Shown here: piece by piece, positions 1 to 7,203 of the stretch
How positions within the stretch are numbered: the first letter of the stretch is position 1
Layout of the letters: the number at the start of each line of letters is the position of its first letter
Source: Treponema sp.
GTDB taxonomy: Bacteria; Spirochaetota; Spirochaetia; Treponematales; Breznakiellaceae
Direction of reading: 5' to 3'
Assembly (NCBI GenBank): GCA_031273405.1
Contig: JAISRW010000108.1
Location: 1 to 9,855 of the forward strand
DNA length: 9,855 nt
The notes under the pieces: generated by a model
The model's input: only the letters and a program-made list of their open reading frames with translations
What the model was told of the DNA's origin: nothing
The model's database searches: none
Position numbers and translations under genes: made by a program

Positions 1-2258
1 GCGCGGTTGTAGCCGACTTTCAGGCGGCGCTGGATGTAACTGGCGCTGGCTTTGCCTTGCTGCATGACGATCTCCAGGGCCTTTTCGTAGAGCGGGTCGT
101 CGCCATCGGAAAAAAGCGAAGGGTCCTCGTCTTCATCGTCATCGTAAAAGATCTCGTCGTCAATGTAATCGGGTTCGCCAAGGCTCTTAACATAGTCCAC
201 CACCCGCTCCACCTCCTCTTCGGAGATAAAAGCCCCTTGCAGGCGTATGGGGAAGGGATCCACGGCGCCGGCGTAGAGCATGTCGCCTTTTCCCAGAAGC
301 TTTTCCGCCCCTACCATGTCGATGATGATGCGGCTGTCCATCTTGCTGGCCACCATAAAGGCGATGCGGCTGGGGATATTGGCCTTGATAAGACCGGTGA
401 TGACGTCGATGGAAGGCCGCTGGGTAGCCAGCACCAGATGAATGCCCACGGCGCGGCTCATGGCCGCCAAACGGGCCGCCGTGCTTTCAAGCTCCTTGCC
501 GGTGGTAGCCATAAGATCGGCAAACTCATCAATAACCACCACAATATAGGGCATGTGTTCGGCGGCGATTTCCCGCTCTTTTATTTTTTTGTTATAGCTT
601 TTAATATCCCTTACCCCCATGGAATCCAGGCAGGCGTAGCGCCGCTCCATTTCGCAGATGCAGTATTGCAGGGCCTGGAAGGCTTTTTTGGGCTCCGTGA
701 TAACAGGAGTCAGGAGATGGGGAATATCATTGTACAGTTTGAGTTCCACGATCTTGGGATCGATAAGGATGAGCCGGCATTCCGCGGGGGGCTTCTGGTA
801 CAGAATCGACAGGATCATGGAATTGACGCAAACCGATTTCCCCGCGCCGGTAGCGCCGGCGATGAGGAGATGGGGCATGGTAGCCAAATCCACCGTCACG
901 GCTTCCCCGGTAATATCCTTTCCCAGGACCACGGGGATACTAGTCTTTTTTCCTTCCCGGTTTAAATCGTTTTCGATGATTTCCCTAAAGGACACAATAT
1001 TTCGCTTGGCGTTGGGAACCTCTATACCCACCGCGTGTTTCCCCGGTATGGGCGCCACGATACGCACCGATGACGCGGCCAGACGCAGGGCGATATTGTC
1101 CTGAAGGTTTGTTATCCTCGAGAGCTTAACCCCCGGCGCCGGGAGTATTTCGAACATGGTGATAACAGGCCCCTTTTTGATACCCGTAACCTCAGCCTGG
1201 ATGTTAAATTCCTTGAGGGTCTCTTTAAGAATCACCGCCGCGCTCCTGGTGGCCTCGTCAATGATCCAGTATTCGCCGTCAGGGTACTGGTTGAGGATAC
1301 CCTCTACGGGCACCGAGTAGGGGCCCCGGCGCTTTTTTGGGCAAGGCAAACTCAAGCCGGCCGGCGGAGCGGCGTGGCGGATAGCCGCCTCTGCCGCCGC
1401 TTCGGCCAGGGCTTTCTCCACGTCCGTCGTAGAGGAAGGCTCGTTCCGGCCGGCGGGTTTCGGGACCGGCTCACCGGCCGGGCTTGGGCGGTCCTCTTCC
1501 TCAGGATAACCGGCTTCCTCTATACCGGCATTGACAAAATCCCCGGCCTCTTCCGGGTTGCTAAAATCCGCATCCTCGTCTTCCGCGGCCTCTGCCGGCA
1601 GGGGATTTTCCGCTTCGGGAATATCCCCGGGGGCGTCAAATTCCTCCTGAACCACGGCTGCCGCCAGGGGCGCTTCCGTACCGGCCGGATGGGCCGCCGC
1701 CTCGGCGTAAATGCCCCTGAGCTTCCGGTCCTTTGTCTCCGGCGGCGGAAGGAGACCCACCGGTTTTCGCCGGGCGGGGGCCCGCCTTTTCGCCTTATTT
1801 TCTCTTTCGAATAAGAAGGATTTAAGAGAAACGATAATGAGGCTTTCCGTGACCGTAAGGGTCACAAAAATGAAACTGATTCCGGTTTTTCCCGCCCTCG
1901 CAATAAAAGGCGACAAGGCCGCCTTGGTGTCAAAATTGCGGATCAGGGAAAAACCCAGGGCCAGGGTGATGAAGGGCGGGATAATGCCGGAAAGGGCGAA
2001 AATCTTGTCCGGCCGGTAACGGGGGTCGGCCAGGAGTACCGCCGCGTAGATCAGGTAGCCCGGGACGATAAAGGCCAGGAGGCCGTAGGATTGGACGAAA
2101 AATCTCCCCGGCCCCGCAAGTATCCCGCCTGAATCAAAAAGGGCCGAAAGGATGGAATAAACCAGAAACAGGCTGATGATCCCCAGGCCCAGAACGCTCC
2201 AAAGCGCCATACGGCGGAATTTTGATTTTGGGATGCGGAAAAAGTCTTTAAGCGGCAC
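1..2258 (-). CDS. ftsK: FtsK/SpoIIIE-family DNA translocase, C-terminal end cut off by the window
   Basis: This membrane-anchored ATPase pumps double-stranded DNA and clears the chromosome terminus through the division septum. I translated about 752 codons from the minus strand. Four hydrophobic segments lie near residues 17-41, 57-77, 86-106 and 125-146. An acidic, Ala/Pro-rich linker of roughly 150 residues follows, much shorter than in E. coli FtsK and closer to SpoIIIE. The alpha domain begins near residue 312. The RecA-like motor has Walker A GATGAGKS at residues 468-475 and Walker B VVVIDE ending at D576-E577. A very acidic stretch then leads into the start of the winged-helix gamma domain (DPLYEKALEIV), which runs off the left edge. 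I chose the GTG at 2256-2258 because GAGGAG lies 8 bases upstream; the later in-frame ATG (residue 17) has no ribosome binding site and lies at the edge of TM1. It is the last visible gene of the cluster with the transglycosylase and LysM genes. The family call is very secure. Confidence 0.96.
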   Translation of the reverse strand, partial: MPLKDFFRIPKSKFRRMALWSVLGLGIISLFLVYSILSALFDSGGILAGPGRFFVQSYGLLAFIVPGYLIYAAVLLADPRYRPDKIFALSGIIPPFITLALGFSLIRNFDTKAALSPFIARAGKTGISFIFVTLTVTESLIIVSLKSFLFERENKAKRRAPARRKPVGLLPPPETKDRKLRGIYAEAAAHPAGTEAPLAAAVVQEEFDAPGDIPEAENPLPAEAAEDEDADFSNPEEAGDFVNAGIEEAGYPEEEDRPSPAGEPVPKPAGRNEPSSTTDVEKALAEAAAEAAIRHAAPPAGLSLPCPKKRRGPYSVPVEGILNQYPDGEYWIIDEATRSAAVILKETLKEFNIQAEVTGIKKGPVITMFEILPAPGVKLSRITNLQDNIALRLAASSVRIVAPIPGKHAVGIEVPNAKRNIVSFREIIENDLNREGKKTSIPVVLGKDITGEAVTVDLATMPHLLIAGATGAGKSVCVNSMILSILYQKPPAECRLILIDPKIVELKLYNDIPHLLTPVITEPKKAFQALQYCICEMERRYACLDSMGVRDIKSYNKKIKEREIAAEHMPYIVVVIDEFADLMATTGKELESTAARLAAMSRAVGIHLVLATQRPSIDVITGLIKANIPSRIAFMVASKMDSRIIIDMVGAEKLLGKGDMLYAGAVDPFPIRLQGAFISEEEVERVVDYVKSLGEPDYIDDEIFYDDDEDEDPSLFSDGDDPLYEKALEIVMQQGKASASYIQRRLKVGYNR

Positions 2259-2266
2259 TGATTAAA

Positions 2267-2272
2267 CTCCTC
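2267..2272 (-). promoter_or_regulatory. Ribosome binding site of ftsK, overlapping the previous stop codon
   Basis: On the minus strand GAGGAG sits 8 bases before the GTG start of ftsK. Its first base is the last base of the TAG stop codon (2272-2274) of the upstream transglycosylase gene. This placement fixes the GTG start and suggests that translation of the two genes is coupled. Confidence 0.75.
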
Positions 2273-4521
2273 TATCTGCTATAAACATCGGCACTATAAG
2301 CATCGGCATTATAAACATCATTACTATAAACATCGGCAACAACTTCTTCCATACTCATACCATAATAAAGATAACCGTATACCGCGGCGGCGGCCAGAAC
2401 CCGGCGGCCGTATTCGCGGGTTTCGTCAAAGACAATGGTTTCGAGAAAGAGATCCTCCGGAAGCTTGCTGGCGGCCCGCCAGCGCCGGACCCGGCCCATG
2501 CCCCCGTTATAGGCCAGGAGGGCCGTCATGGGGCTGCCCGTCTGCTTAATAAGGTAGCCCAGGTAATAGGCGCCTATGCGGACGTTGGTTTCCGGGTCTC
2601 TGAGATCGATCCCCCCGGCGGTCCGGTAATCCGGCCCTCCCTGCCGGGCTATACGGCCGGCCATGTCCAAAGCGGTGGGCTCCATGAGCTGGGCAAGCCC
2701 CACCGCCCCGGAACGGGACACGGCGGCGGGCATAAAATAGCTTTCGGTCCTGACGAGGCCGAAAAGTATTTCCGCCCCCAGCCCCGCCTCCCTGGCGCTG
2801 TTTTCTATCAATTCGCCGAAGTGCCGGGGATAATACAGGGTCATATCTTCGGAATTGATCTCATAGTCTTTCCGGGCCATATAGCGGCCGATGAGGTTAA
2901 GGGCTTGGTCCCGGCGCTCCGAGGCGGTCAGGGTTTCGGCCAGAATTCTTAGTTCCCGGAGGGTTAAGTTTTTTTCCCGCTTCAATATATAAGAATAGGC
3001 AAAGTCTGAAGCGCCGAATTCAAAAAAGGCGAGCAGAAATTCCATCTCCGGCCGGGCCTTTGAATTTTGGCCGGCCGGGGGGGCGGAAAGGGAAGGAACC
3101 GGAACGCTTCCCAGCTTTGAGGCGCTCATTATCCGGTAGTAAAACGAAGCGTCCTTTTTCTCAAAGCCAATCCTGAAAAAAGCCCTCGCGGCTTCGTCTT
3201 TGCCGGCGCCCAGGGCTTCGGGAGGCTCCAAAAAGCCCTCCTCGACCGCCCGGCCAAGAATCCACGCATACTGGGCGATCATGGCGCCGTTAGTCCCCTG
3301 GAGCCGCAGGAGGGTGAAAACTTCCAGCATGGCTTCCCATTGCCCTTGGGAGACCAGATGACAGGAAAGCCTGTCAAAAATATCGGAAAAATATTCCGAA
3401 GAGTTCATGCGGGGCATATAGGCCTTAACAAAGGAAACCGCAGCTTCGCTCTTTTCCGCCAGGGTGTTGGTCAGCATATACCAGAGGCAGGCATCGGACT
3501 GAAGGGGATCGGGGGCCCGGTCCAGGGCCTTCCTGAAAAATTCGTTGGAGCGGCCGTAGTCTTCCCGCTGGCGTTCGATCCTTCCGGCAAAGTAAAGAAG
3601 GCGGTAGAGGAGATCCGGGTTTTGCCCGTTTTCGGGCATCAGGCTCCAGGACGCAAACAGGGCGGCGCCCTCTTCCCTTGCCGCCGGAGTAAACTGGAAG
3701 CAGCGGCCCAAATCGTTGATCAAACCGGGATTTTGAAAAAAAAGCCCCGGCTCCTGTTCCAGGACCAGGCGGAAATGGTTTATCCCCCGGGCAAAGTCGG
3801 AGCGGTTAGCAGCCGCCCGGCCCGCCAAAGCCGCCGTTTCTGCGGGACTAAAGCCTCCGGCTTCCAGGCGGAGGAATTCTTTTCTTGCCCATTCCCTCGG
3901 ATCTCCCGAATCCCGGGAATCTATGGGGGGAACCGAAAAAAGAAAAGCCGTGAAATCCCGGCGGAAGTCTTCGTTCTGTTTTTCTCTGTTGAGGCGGGAG
4001 AGGAGGAAGAGAGCCTCGTCCCAGGATGAACGCTCTTCCCAGGCAGGATAGAGTTTTTCCAGCCCGGCGAAATTGCCCAAACGGTAGAGGCAGGCCGCCC
4101 TGAGGGTGAGGAGGTCCTTTTTACCCGCCGTGAGGGGGAAAATTTCCCCGGCCGCCTCGGGTTTGTCGTCTTCCAGGACAGGGAGAACCAGTTCCGAGGC
4201 GGCTTCCTTTCGGACATCGGGGGAAGGGCTTTCCAGGGCGGCCGCGAAAAGCGCCTTTGCCTTGGAACTTTCCGCGGATTTAACCAGGAGCCCCGCGTAA
4301 AACGGGGCCGACGGATGGATGCGGCCAAGCTCCTTCGCGGCGGCCCTGGCGGAGGAGAATTTAGCCGGGACATCGGCCTCAAGGATGAAGCCGATGTCCC
4401 CCTCCTTAAGCCTTCCGGCGGCTTCTTTCCGGGGAAGGCCCATAACCCCCAGGGCCAATCCGCAGGAAGAGAAATAGACTAGAAACAAAAAAAAGAAAAG
4501 GACAAAAGGAGACTTTCCCAA
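2272..4521 (-). CDS. Slt-type lytic transglycosylase with long helical-repeat N-terminal region, probable lipoprotein
   Basis: This 749-residue enzyme is predicted to cleave the MurNAc-GlcNAc bond of peptidoglycan in the periplasm. The N-terminus has a Lys, a strongly hydrophobic run, then FSSC with Cys20, a loose lipobox that would make it a lipoprotein; a plain signal peptide is the alternative. Residues 40-540 are Ala/Leu-rich helical repeats of the TPR/Slt70 superhelix kind. The SLT domain occupies about residues 575-722: catalytic Glu593 in VRTES, the GLAQLM motif at 608-613, and LLAYNGG with A670-Y671-N672. The usual Pro after GLxQLM is Glu614, followed by PTA. A Tyr/Asp-rich tail made of tandem repeats follows the domain. 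The start is TTG at 4519-4521, chosen because it gives a complete signal sequence and AGGA lies about 10 bases upstream; there is no nearby ATG. It begins 5 bases after the LysM gene ends and leads into ftsK with a 13-base gap, implying a joint role in septal wall remodelling. Confidence 0.93.
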   Translation of the reverse strand: MGKSPFVLFFFLFLVYFSSCGLALGVMGLPRKEAAGRLKEGDIGFILEADVPAKFSSARAAAKELGRIHPSAPFYAGLLVKSAESSKAKALFAAALESPSPDVRKEAASELVLPVLEDDKPEAAGEIFPLTAGKKDLLTLRAACLYRLGNFAGLEKLYPAWEERSSWDEALFLLSRLNREKQNEDFRRDFTAFLFSVPPIDSRDSGDPREWARKEFLRLEAGGFSPAETAALAGRAAANRSDFARGINHFRLVLEQEPGLFFQNPGLINDLGRCFQFTPAAREEGAALFASWSLMPENGQNPDLLYRLLYFAGRIERQREDYGRSNEFFRKALDRAPDPLQSDACLWYMLTNTLAEKSEAAVSFVKAYMPRMNSSEYFSDIFDRLSCHLVSQGQWEAMLEVFTLLRLQGTNGAMIAQYAWILGRAVEEGFLEPPEALGAGKDEAARAFFRIGFEKKDASFYYRIMSASKLGSVPVPSLSAPPAGQNSKARPEMEFLLAFFEFGASDFAYSYILKREKNLTLRELRILAETLTASERRDQALNLIGRYMARKDYEINSEDMTLYYPRHFGELIENSAREAGLGAEILFGLVRTESYFMPAAVSRSGAVGLAQLMEPTALDMAGRIARQGGPDYRTAGGIDLRDPETNVRIGAYYLGYLIKQTGSPMTALLAYNGGMGRVRRWRAASKLPEDLFLETIVFDETREYGRRVLAAAAVYGYLYYGMSMEEVVADVYSNDVYNADAYSADVYSR
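2279..2338 (-). repeat. Four tandem 15-bp units encoding the C-terminal tail of the transglycosylase
   Basis: The plus strand shows four consecutive 15-base units at 2279-2293, 2294-2308, 2309-2323 and 2324-2338, with consensus ctataaacatcggca. Units 1 and 4 are identical, unit 2 has one change, and unit 3 has four. In frame on the minus strand they encode a pentapeptide repeat of the type D-V/A-Y-S/N-A/N, near residues 728-748 and just before the stop codon. Because the unit is a multiple of three, copy-number change would not shift the frame. Confidence 0.9.
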
Positions 4522-4526
4522 AAGTT

Positions 4527-5414
4527 TTAGTTCCTGGGCGGGATTCGGATCGTTCTTCCGGAGATAATAAAATCCGGATTACGGATATTATTAAACCGGG
4601 CAATACGGGGATAAAGCAAGGGATTGCGATAAAAAGCCTCCGCGATGTCCCAAAGGGTATCGCCCCAGCGGATACGGTAGACCGCTCCTCCCCTGGGGAT
4701 GGTTGTGGGGGCCTTGTAAGAAGCCACCGGGGGAACGGGCCTTTGCCTCCGCTCCGGCGCCGGGGCGGGCGGCGGGCCGGCAGGCGCCTGGATGACCGGG
4801 GGCGAAGCCGGAGGGGGAGCCGTCTCCCGGGGCTGGGAATCCTGGACGACCGGCGGCGGGGACGCCGTCTGTTTGCCGCCCACCGGGAGCGGTCCAAAGA
4901 GCCAGAGGGCTACGCAGATTACGGCCGCCGCAAGACCGGCGCAGACAGCCAGGAGCCACGGGAAATGCCGCTTCCTTTTGTTTTCCGATTTTGCCGTTCC
5001 ATAGAGCCCGGCAGGAGGATATCCATTCTGTTCAATCTCAAAATCAGGAATCTCGTATTCCCGGTTGTCTTCGTTCAGGGATTTGAGGGAGACATTCAGA
5101 TAGTGATGCTCTCCATGAGCGCTGGAATCCAGATCGGTTGCGTCGGCGGTAATTTCTCCGTTTCCGGTAGAAAAAATTACCAGCTCAATCGAAGCCTCTC
5201 CCTTGGGCCGGGGCCTGATATTCTCCACCACCAGACTGCCGATATACAGGGCATCGGCCATGGTATCGGTGAAGCTTTTATAGAGGTCGATTTGGACGCT
5301 ATGTTGTTTATCATGAACGGTGGTGAGAATCAACCGTTTTTTTACAGAAGAATCTTCTTTAATGATGGAATAAAATTCTCCGTTGGCTATTTTAATGCCG
5401 ATAGTTGAAGCCAC
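4527..5414 (-). CDS. Single-pass membrane protein joining an Hsp70-like substrate-binding domain to a LysM domain
   Basis: This 295-residue protein has three parts. Residues 4-115 resemble the beta-sandwich substrate-binding domain of DnaK/Hsp70: TTVHDKQHSVQIDLY matches the DnaK S/T-T-A-E-D-N-Q-x-x-V-x-I block, RPRPKGEASIEL matches its P-A-P-R-G-x-x-x-I-E-V block, and GNGEITADATD matches D-G-I-L-x-V-x-A-K-D. No ATPase domain and no helical lid are present. A basic stretch (NKRKRH) precedes one membrane helix at about 152-174, which by the positive-inside rule puts the N-terminus in the cytoplasm. A Pro-rich linker (about 184-240) leads to a LysM domain at 245-293 (YRIRWGDTLWDIAEAFY ... TIRIPP), which should bind peptidoglycan in the periplasm. 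The start is GTG at 5412-5414 with AAGGAG 6 bases upstream. It is the first gene of the cluster with the transglycosylase and ftsK. The LysM and membrane-helix calls are secure; the Hsp70 likeness comes from reading motifs by eye and is strong. The function is unknown. Confidence 0.88.
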   Translation of the reverse strand: MASTIGIKIANGEFYSIIKEDSSVKKRLILTTVHDKQHSVQIDLYKSFTDTMADALYIGSLVVENIRPRPKGEASIELVIFSTGNGEITADATDLDSSAHGEHHYLNVSLKSLNEDNREYEIPDFEIEQNGYPPAGLYGTAKSENKRKRHFPWLLAVCAGLAAAVICVALWLFGPLPVGGKQTASPPPVVQDSQPRETAPPPASPPVIQAPAGPPPAPAPERRQRPVPPVASYKAPTTIPRGGAVYRIRWGDTLWDIAEAFYRNPLLYPRIARFNNIRNPDFIISGRTIRIPPRN

Positions 5415-5420
5415 CGCTTG

Positions 5421-5426
5421 CTCCTT
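5421..5426 (-). promoter_or_regulatory. Ribosome binding site of the Hsp70-like/LysM gene
   Basis: AAGGAG on the minus strand lies 6 bases before the GTG at 5412-5414. It decides the start, since no ATG is available near the beginning of the conserved domain. Confidence 0.75.
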
Positions 5427-5512
5427 TATGCCGAATTCCTCTTTTTCATGTAAATTTAAGGTTGCTTTCCCCTTTTACATTTTCGGAATTAACAGCCTAA
5501 ACCTAAAGATCC

Positions 5513-5526
5513 CGCATCGGAATGCG
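5513..5526 (-). other. Small hairpin in the leader of the envelope cluster
   Basis: A perfect 5-base-pair stem (CGCAT / ATGCG) with a 4-base loop lies between the predicted promoter and the first gene. No T-run follows it, so it does not look like a terminator. It may be chance or a minor leader structure. Confidence 0.3.
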
Positions 5527-5547
5527 CCGATAATAGCCGCTTCTTCA

Positions 5548-5576
5548 ACTGTAGACCGCCCGGAAGCCTTTGTCAA
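5548..5576 (-). promoter_or_regulatory. Sigma-70-like promoter for the LysM-transglycosylase-ftsK cluster
   Basis: On the minus strand a perfect TTGACA (-35, 5571-5576) is separated by exactly 17 bases from TACAGT (-10, 5548-5553, four of six consensus bases). Transcription would start near 5541, giving a leader of roughly 125 bases before the GTG at 5414. It is the best promoter match between this cluster and the repeat region upstream. Confidence 0.6.
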
Positions 5577-5619
5577 TTCCGCATGAATAACCCGCCGTAA
5601 TTTTACGTTTAAGAAATTC

Positions 5620-5745
5620 AACCACTAAAAGCACGAAAAAGGAAAAAAATCAGGAAAATTAGTCCGATTCTTCTCCTTTTTTTTCGACTGCGAACCGAAG
5701 GTTCGATTCGACTTCGCGGTTTTTATTCGTGCCGAAGGGGTTTAA
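5620..5745. repeat. Intergenic inverted-repeat module A
   Basis: This non-coding stretch has GCACGAA at 5631-5637 facing TTCGTGC at 5726-5732. Inside them, CGAAAAAGGA (5634-5643) faces TCCTTTTTTTTCG (5674-5686). A central hairpin, CGAACC-gaa-GGTTCG (5691-5705), has a perfect 6-base-pair stem. The A-rich, degenerate composition looks like a decayed dispersed intergenic repeat. No reading frame is convincing. Confidence 0.5.
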
Positions 5746-5746
5746 T

Positions 5747-5986
5747 ACCCATATGCGTTTACTGAGAATTTTTATAACCACGGACCACCCGGACACCACG
5801 GACTTTTGCGTCGATATTCAGAATTTACACCTGAATTTTTCATTTGTTTGGGAGAAAGTATAGATGAAAACGCTCTTTTATGGTCCTTCTCTCTATCCGT
5901 CCGTGCCGTCGAACCATCGAACCGAAGGTTCGCGGTTCGATGCGAGGTCCGTGGTTAAATTCTTTGCAAAGTATACGCATATGGGT
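5747..5986. mobile_element. MITE-like 240-bp element with nested inverted repeats (non-autonomous, no transposase)
   Basis: The ends form a 17-base inverted repeat matching at 16 positions: ACCCATATGCGTTTACT at 5747-5763 and its complement at 5970-5986. A second perfect 11-base arm, AACCACGGACC at 5776-5786, faces GGTCCGTGGTT at 5946-5956. CCACGGAC recurs directly at 5779-5786 and 5796-5803. Nothing inside encodes a transposase, and I see no clear target-site duplication. It could be a miniature transposon remnant or a dispersed intergenic repeat folded into a cruciform or RNA hairpin. Confidence 0.6.
5910..5939. repeat. Two-tier CGAACC/GGTTCG hairpin
   Basis: CGAACC occurs twice (5910-5915 and 5918-5923), followed by GGTTCG twice (5927-5932 and 5934-5939). 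The inner pair closes a 3-base loop (gaa), and the outer pair stacks on it across a small internal loop. The inner 15-base hairpin is identical to the one at 5691-5705. An alternative fold pairs CATCGAACC (5915-5923) with GGTTCGATG (5934-5942). Confidence 0.7.
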
Positions 5987-5995
5987 TTCATACCC

Positions 5996-6009
5996 CGCCC
6001 TTCAGGGCG
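5996..6009. repeat. GC-rich hairpin beside the MITE-like element
   Basis: CGCCC-ttca-GGGCG forms a perfect 5-base-pair stem with a 4-base loop just outside the right end of the inverted-repeat element. It lacks a T-run on either strand. Such small GC hairpins occur at the ends of some IS200/IS605-type elements, but nothing else here supports that origin. Confidence 0.4.
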
Positions 6010-6040
6010 AGGTTGTTGATGTATCCATGTTTTTAGTCTA

Positions 6041-6083
6041 AACAAACTGCTTGCCGGCTTTGCAGGCGGGTTTCAGGAAGCAG
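6041..6083 (-). terminator. Possible weak rho-independent terminator after uxuA
   Basis: On the minus strand CTGCTT at the end of uxuA (6078-6083) pairs with AAGCAG (6047-6052). An inner stem GCCTGC-aaa-GCCGGC (6053-6067) carries one mismatch. The structure is followed by TTTGTT. The outer arm overlaps the last codons of uxuA. The structure is imperfect and the T-run is short, so termination may be partial. Confidence 0.35.
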
Positions 6084-7164
6084 ACCCTCCGGCGGGCCGC
6101 GAGCTCATCTTGTCCGCCGCTTCCCAGAGGCCCTGGAGATAGGCCGTCCCCAGGGCCCGATCGTAGAGGCCGTAGCCCGGCATGGAGACTTCTCCCCAGA
6201 TAGCCCGACCATGATCCGGCCGTATGGGGCCGTCGAAGCCAATGTCGTAGAGGGCCTTTACGATGGCGAACATGTCCAGGGAACCGTCCTTTGACAGGTG
6301 GGCGGCCTCCTCGAAGTTGCCGGGCCCGTTATGGCGGAGGTTCCTGAGATGGGCAAAATGCACCCGCCCCTTGAGGGAACGGATAATATCGGGAATATCG
6401 TTGGCGGGATTGGTGCCCAGGCTCCCGGTACAAAGGGTAACGCCGTTGAGGGGATGATCCACCAGCTTCATGAGGGTCAGGATCTGCTCCTTGTTGGTCT
6501 GTATGCGGGGGAGGCCGAAAACCGGCCAGGCGGGATCATCGGGGTGAATCGCCATTCTGATAGTGTACTTTTCGCAGACCGGAAGAACGCTTTCGAGAAA
6601 ATATTTGAGGTTGGCAAAAAGTTTTTCTTCGTTTATGTCCCGGTAGAGCTCAAAAAGTTCCTTCAGCCTCCCCAGCCGCTCAGGCTCCCAGCCCGCCAGA
6701 GCATAGCCGTTGGACTTGGCGTTCATCGCCGTGGACATGTCCTTGGGATCGATCGTGTCGATTATCTTCTGGTCATAGCTCATCACCGTAGAGCCGTCGC
6801 TACGGCGCTTGGCCAGATCCGAGCGGGTCCAGTCAAAGACGGCCATAAAATTATAGCAGACAAGGTCGAGGCCCGCCTCCCCGAGGCGTTCCAGGGAAGC
6901 GATATAATTGGCGATATACTCGTCCCTGTCGGGGCCGCCGGTCTTGATGGAGTCGTGTATATTGAGGCTTTCTATCCCCGCGACCGAAAGGCCCGCTTCT
7001 TCCACCCTGGCTTTCATGTCCAGGATTTCAGCCTTTTCCCAAACCTCCCCCGGCTTTTTCCCGTAAAGGGTTGTGATGACGCCGGTCACTCCCGGTATCT
7101 GCCGTATCTGTTCCAGGGTAATCGAATCGTAGCCGGTCCCGAACCAGCGCAAAGTCATCTGCAT
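6073..7164 (-). CDS. uxuA: Mannonate dehydratase
   Basis: UxuA (EC 4.2.1.8) removes water from D-mannonate to give 2-keto-3-deoxygluconate in cytoplasmic hexuronate catabolism. The opening MTLRWFGTGYDSITLEQIRQ and the block GVTGVITTLYGKKPGEVW are typical of the family, as are NFMAVFDWTRSDLA and DGSTVMSYD. Residues at metal- and substrate-binding positions known from the family are visible: His207 (AIHPDDP), Cys245 (TLCTGSLG), His272 (HFAHLRN), Asp317-His318 (RPDHGR) and the Tyr residues at 331 and 334. At 363 residues it fits the shorter class of UxuA rather than the roughly 394-residue E. coli form. The start is the first of two close ATGs (7162-7164), because CAGGAG lies 6 bases upstream. 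It is the last gene of its operon, 39 bases after the UroD-like gene. The call is very secure. Confidence 0.96.
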   Translation of the reverse strand: MQMTLRWFGTGYDSITLEQIRQIPGVTGVITTLYGKKPGEVWEKAEILDMKARVEEAGLSVAGIESLNIHDSIKTGGPDRDEYIANYIASLERLGEAGLDLVCYNFMAVFDWTRSDLAKRRSDGSTVMSYDQKIIDTIDPKDMSTAMNAKSNGYALAGWEPERLGRLKELFELYRDINEEKLFANLKYFLESVLPVCEKYTIRMAIHPDDPAWPVFGLPRIQTNKEQILTLMKLVDHPLNGVTLCTGSLGTNPANDIPDIIRSLKGRVHFAHLRNLRHNGPGNFEEAAHLSKDGSLDMFAIVKALYDIGFDGPIRPDHGRAIWGEVSMPGYGLYDRALGTAYLQGLWEAADKMSSRPAGGSAS

Positions 7165-7203
7165 GTAACGCTCCTGTCTGAAATGCTCGTCTCCGCGCTT
7201 AAA

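Noticed and set aside
57..965. A 302-codon plus-strand frame opposite ftsK
   Set aside because: It lies antisense to the conserved motor domain of FtsK, whose Walker motifs fix the true frame.
4743..5408. A 221-codon plus-strand frame opposite the LysM gene
   Set aside because: The minus-strand frame contains recognisable SBD, membrane and LysM segments; the plus-strand product is an Arg/Gly-rich shadow.
5383..5586. A 67-codon plus-strand frame across the leader of the LysM gene
   Set aside because: It overlaps the real gene start, ribosome binding site and promoter on the other strand, and its product resembles nothing.
5548..5986. CRISPR array or integron-like repeats
   Set aside because: The repeats are inverted, irregularly spaced and few. 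There are no regular spacers, cas genes or integrase.
5864..6019. A 51-codon plus-strand frame (MKTLFYGPSL...) preceded by GGGAGA
   Set aside because: Most of it is made of inverted-repeat sequence from the MITE-like element, and the product resembles no protein. The upstream purine run is probably chance.
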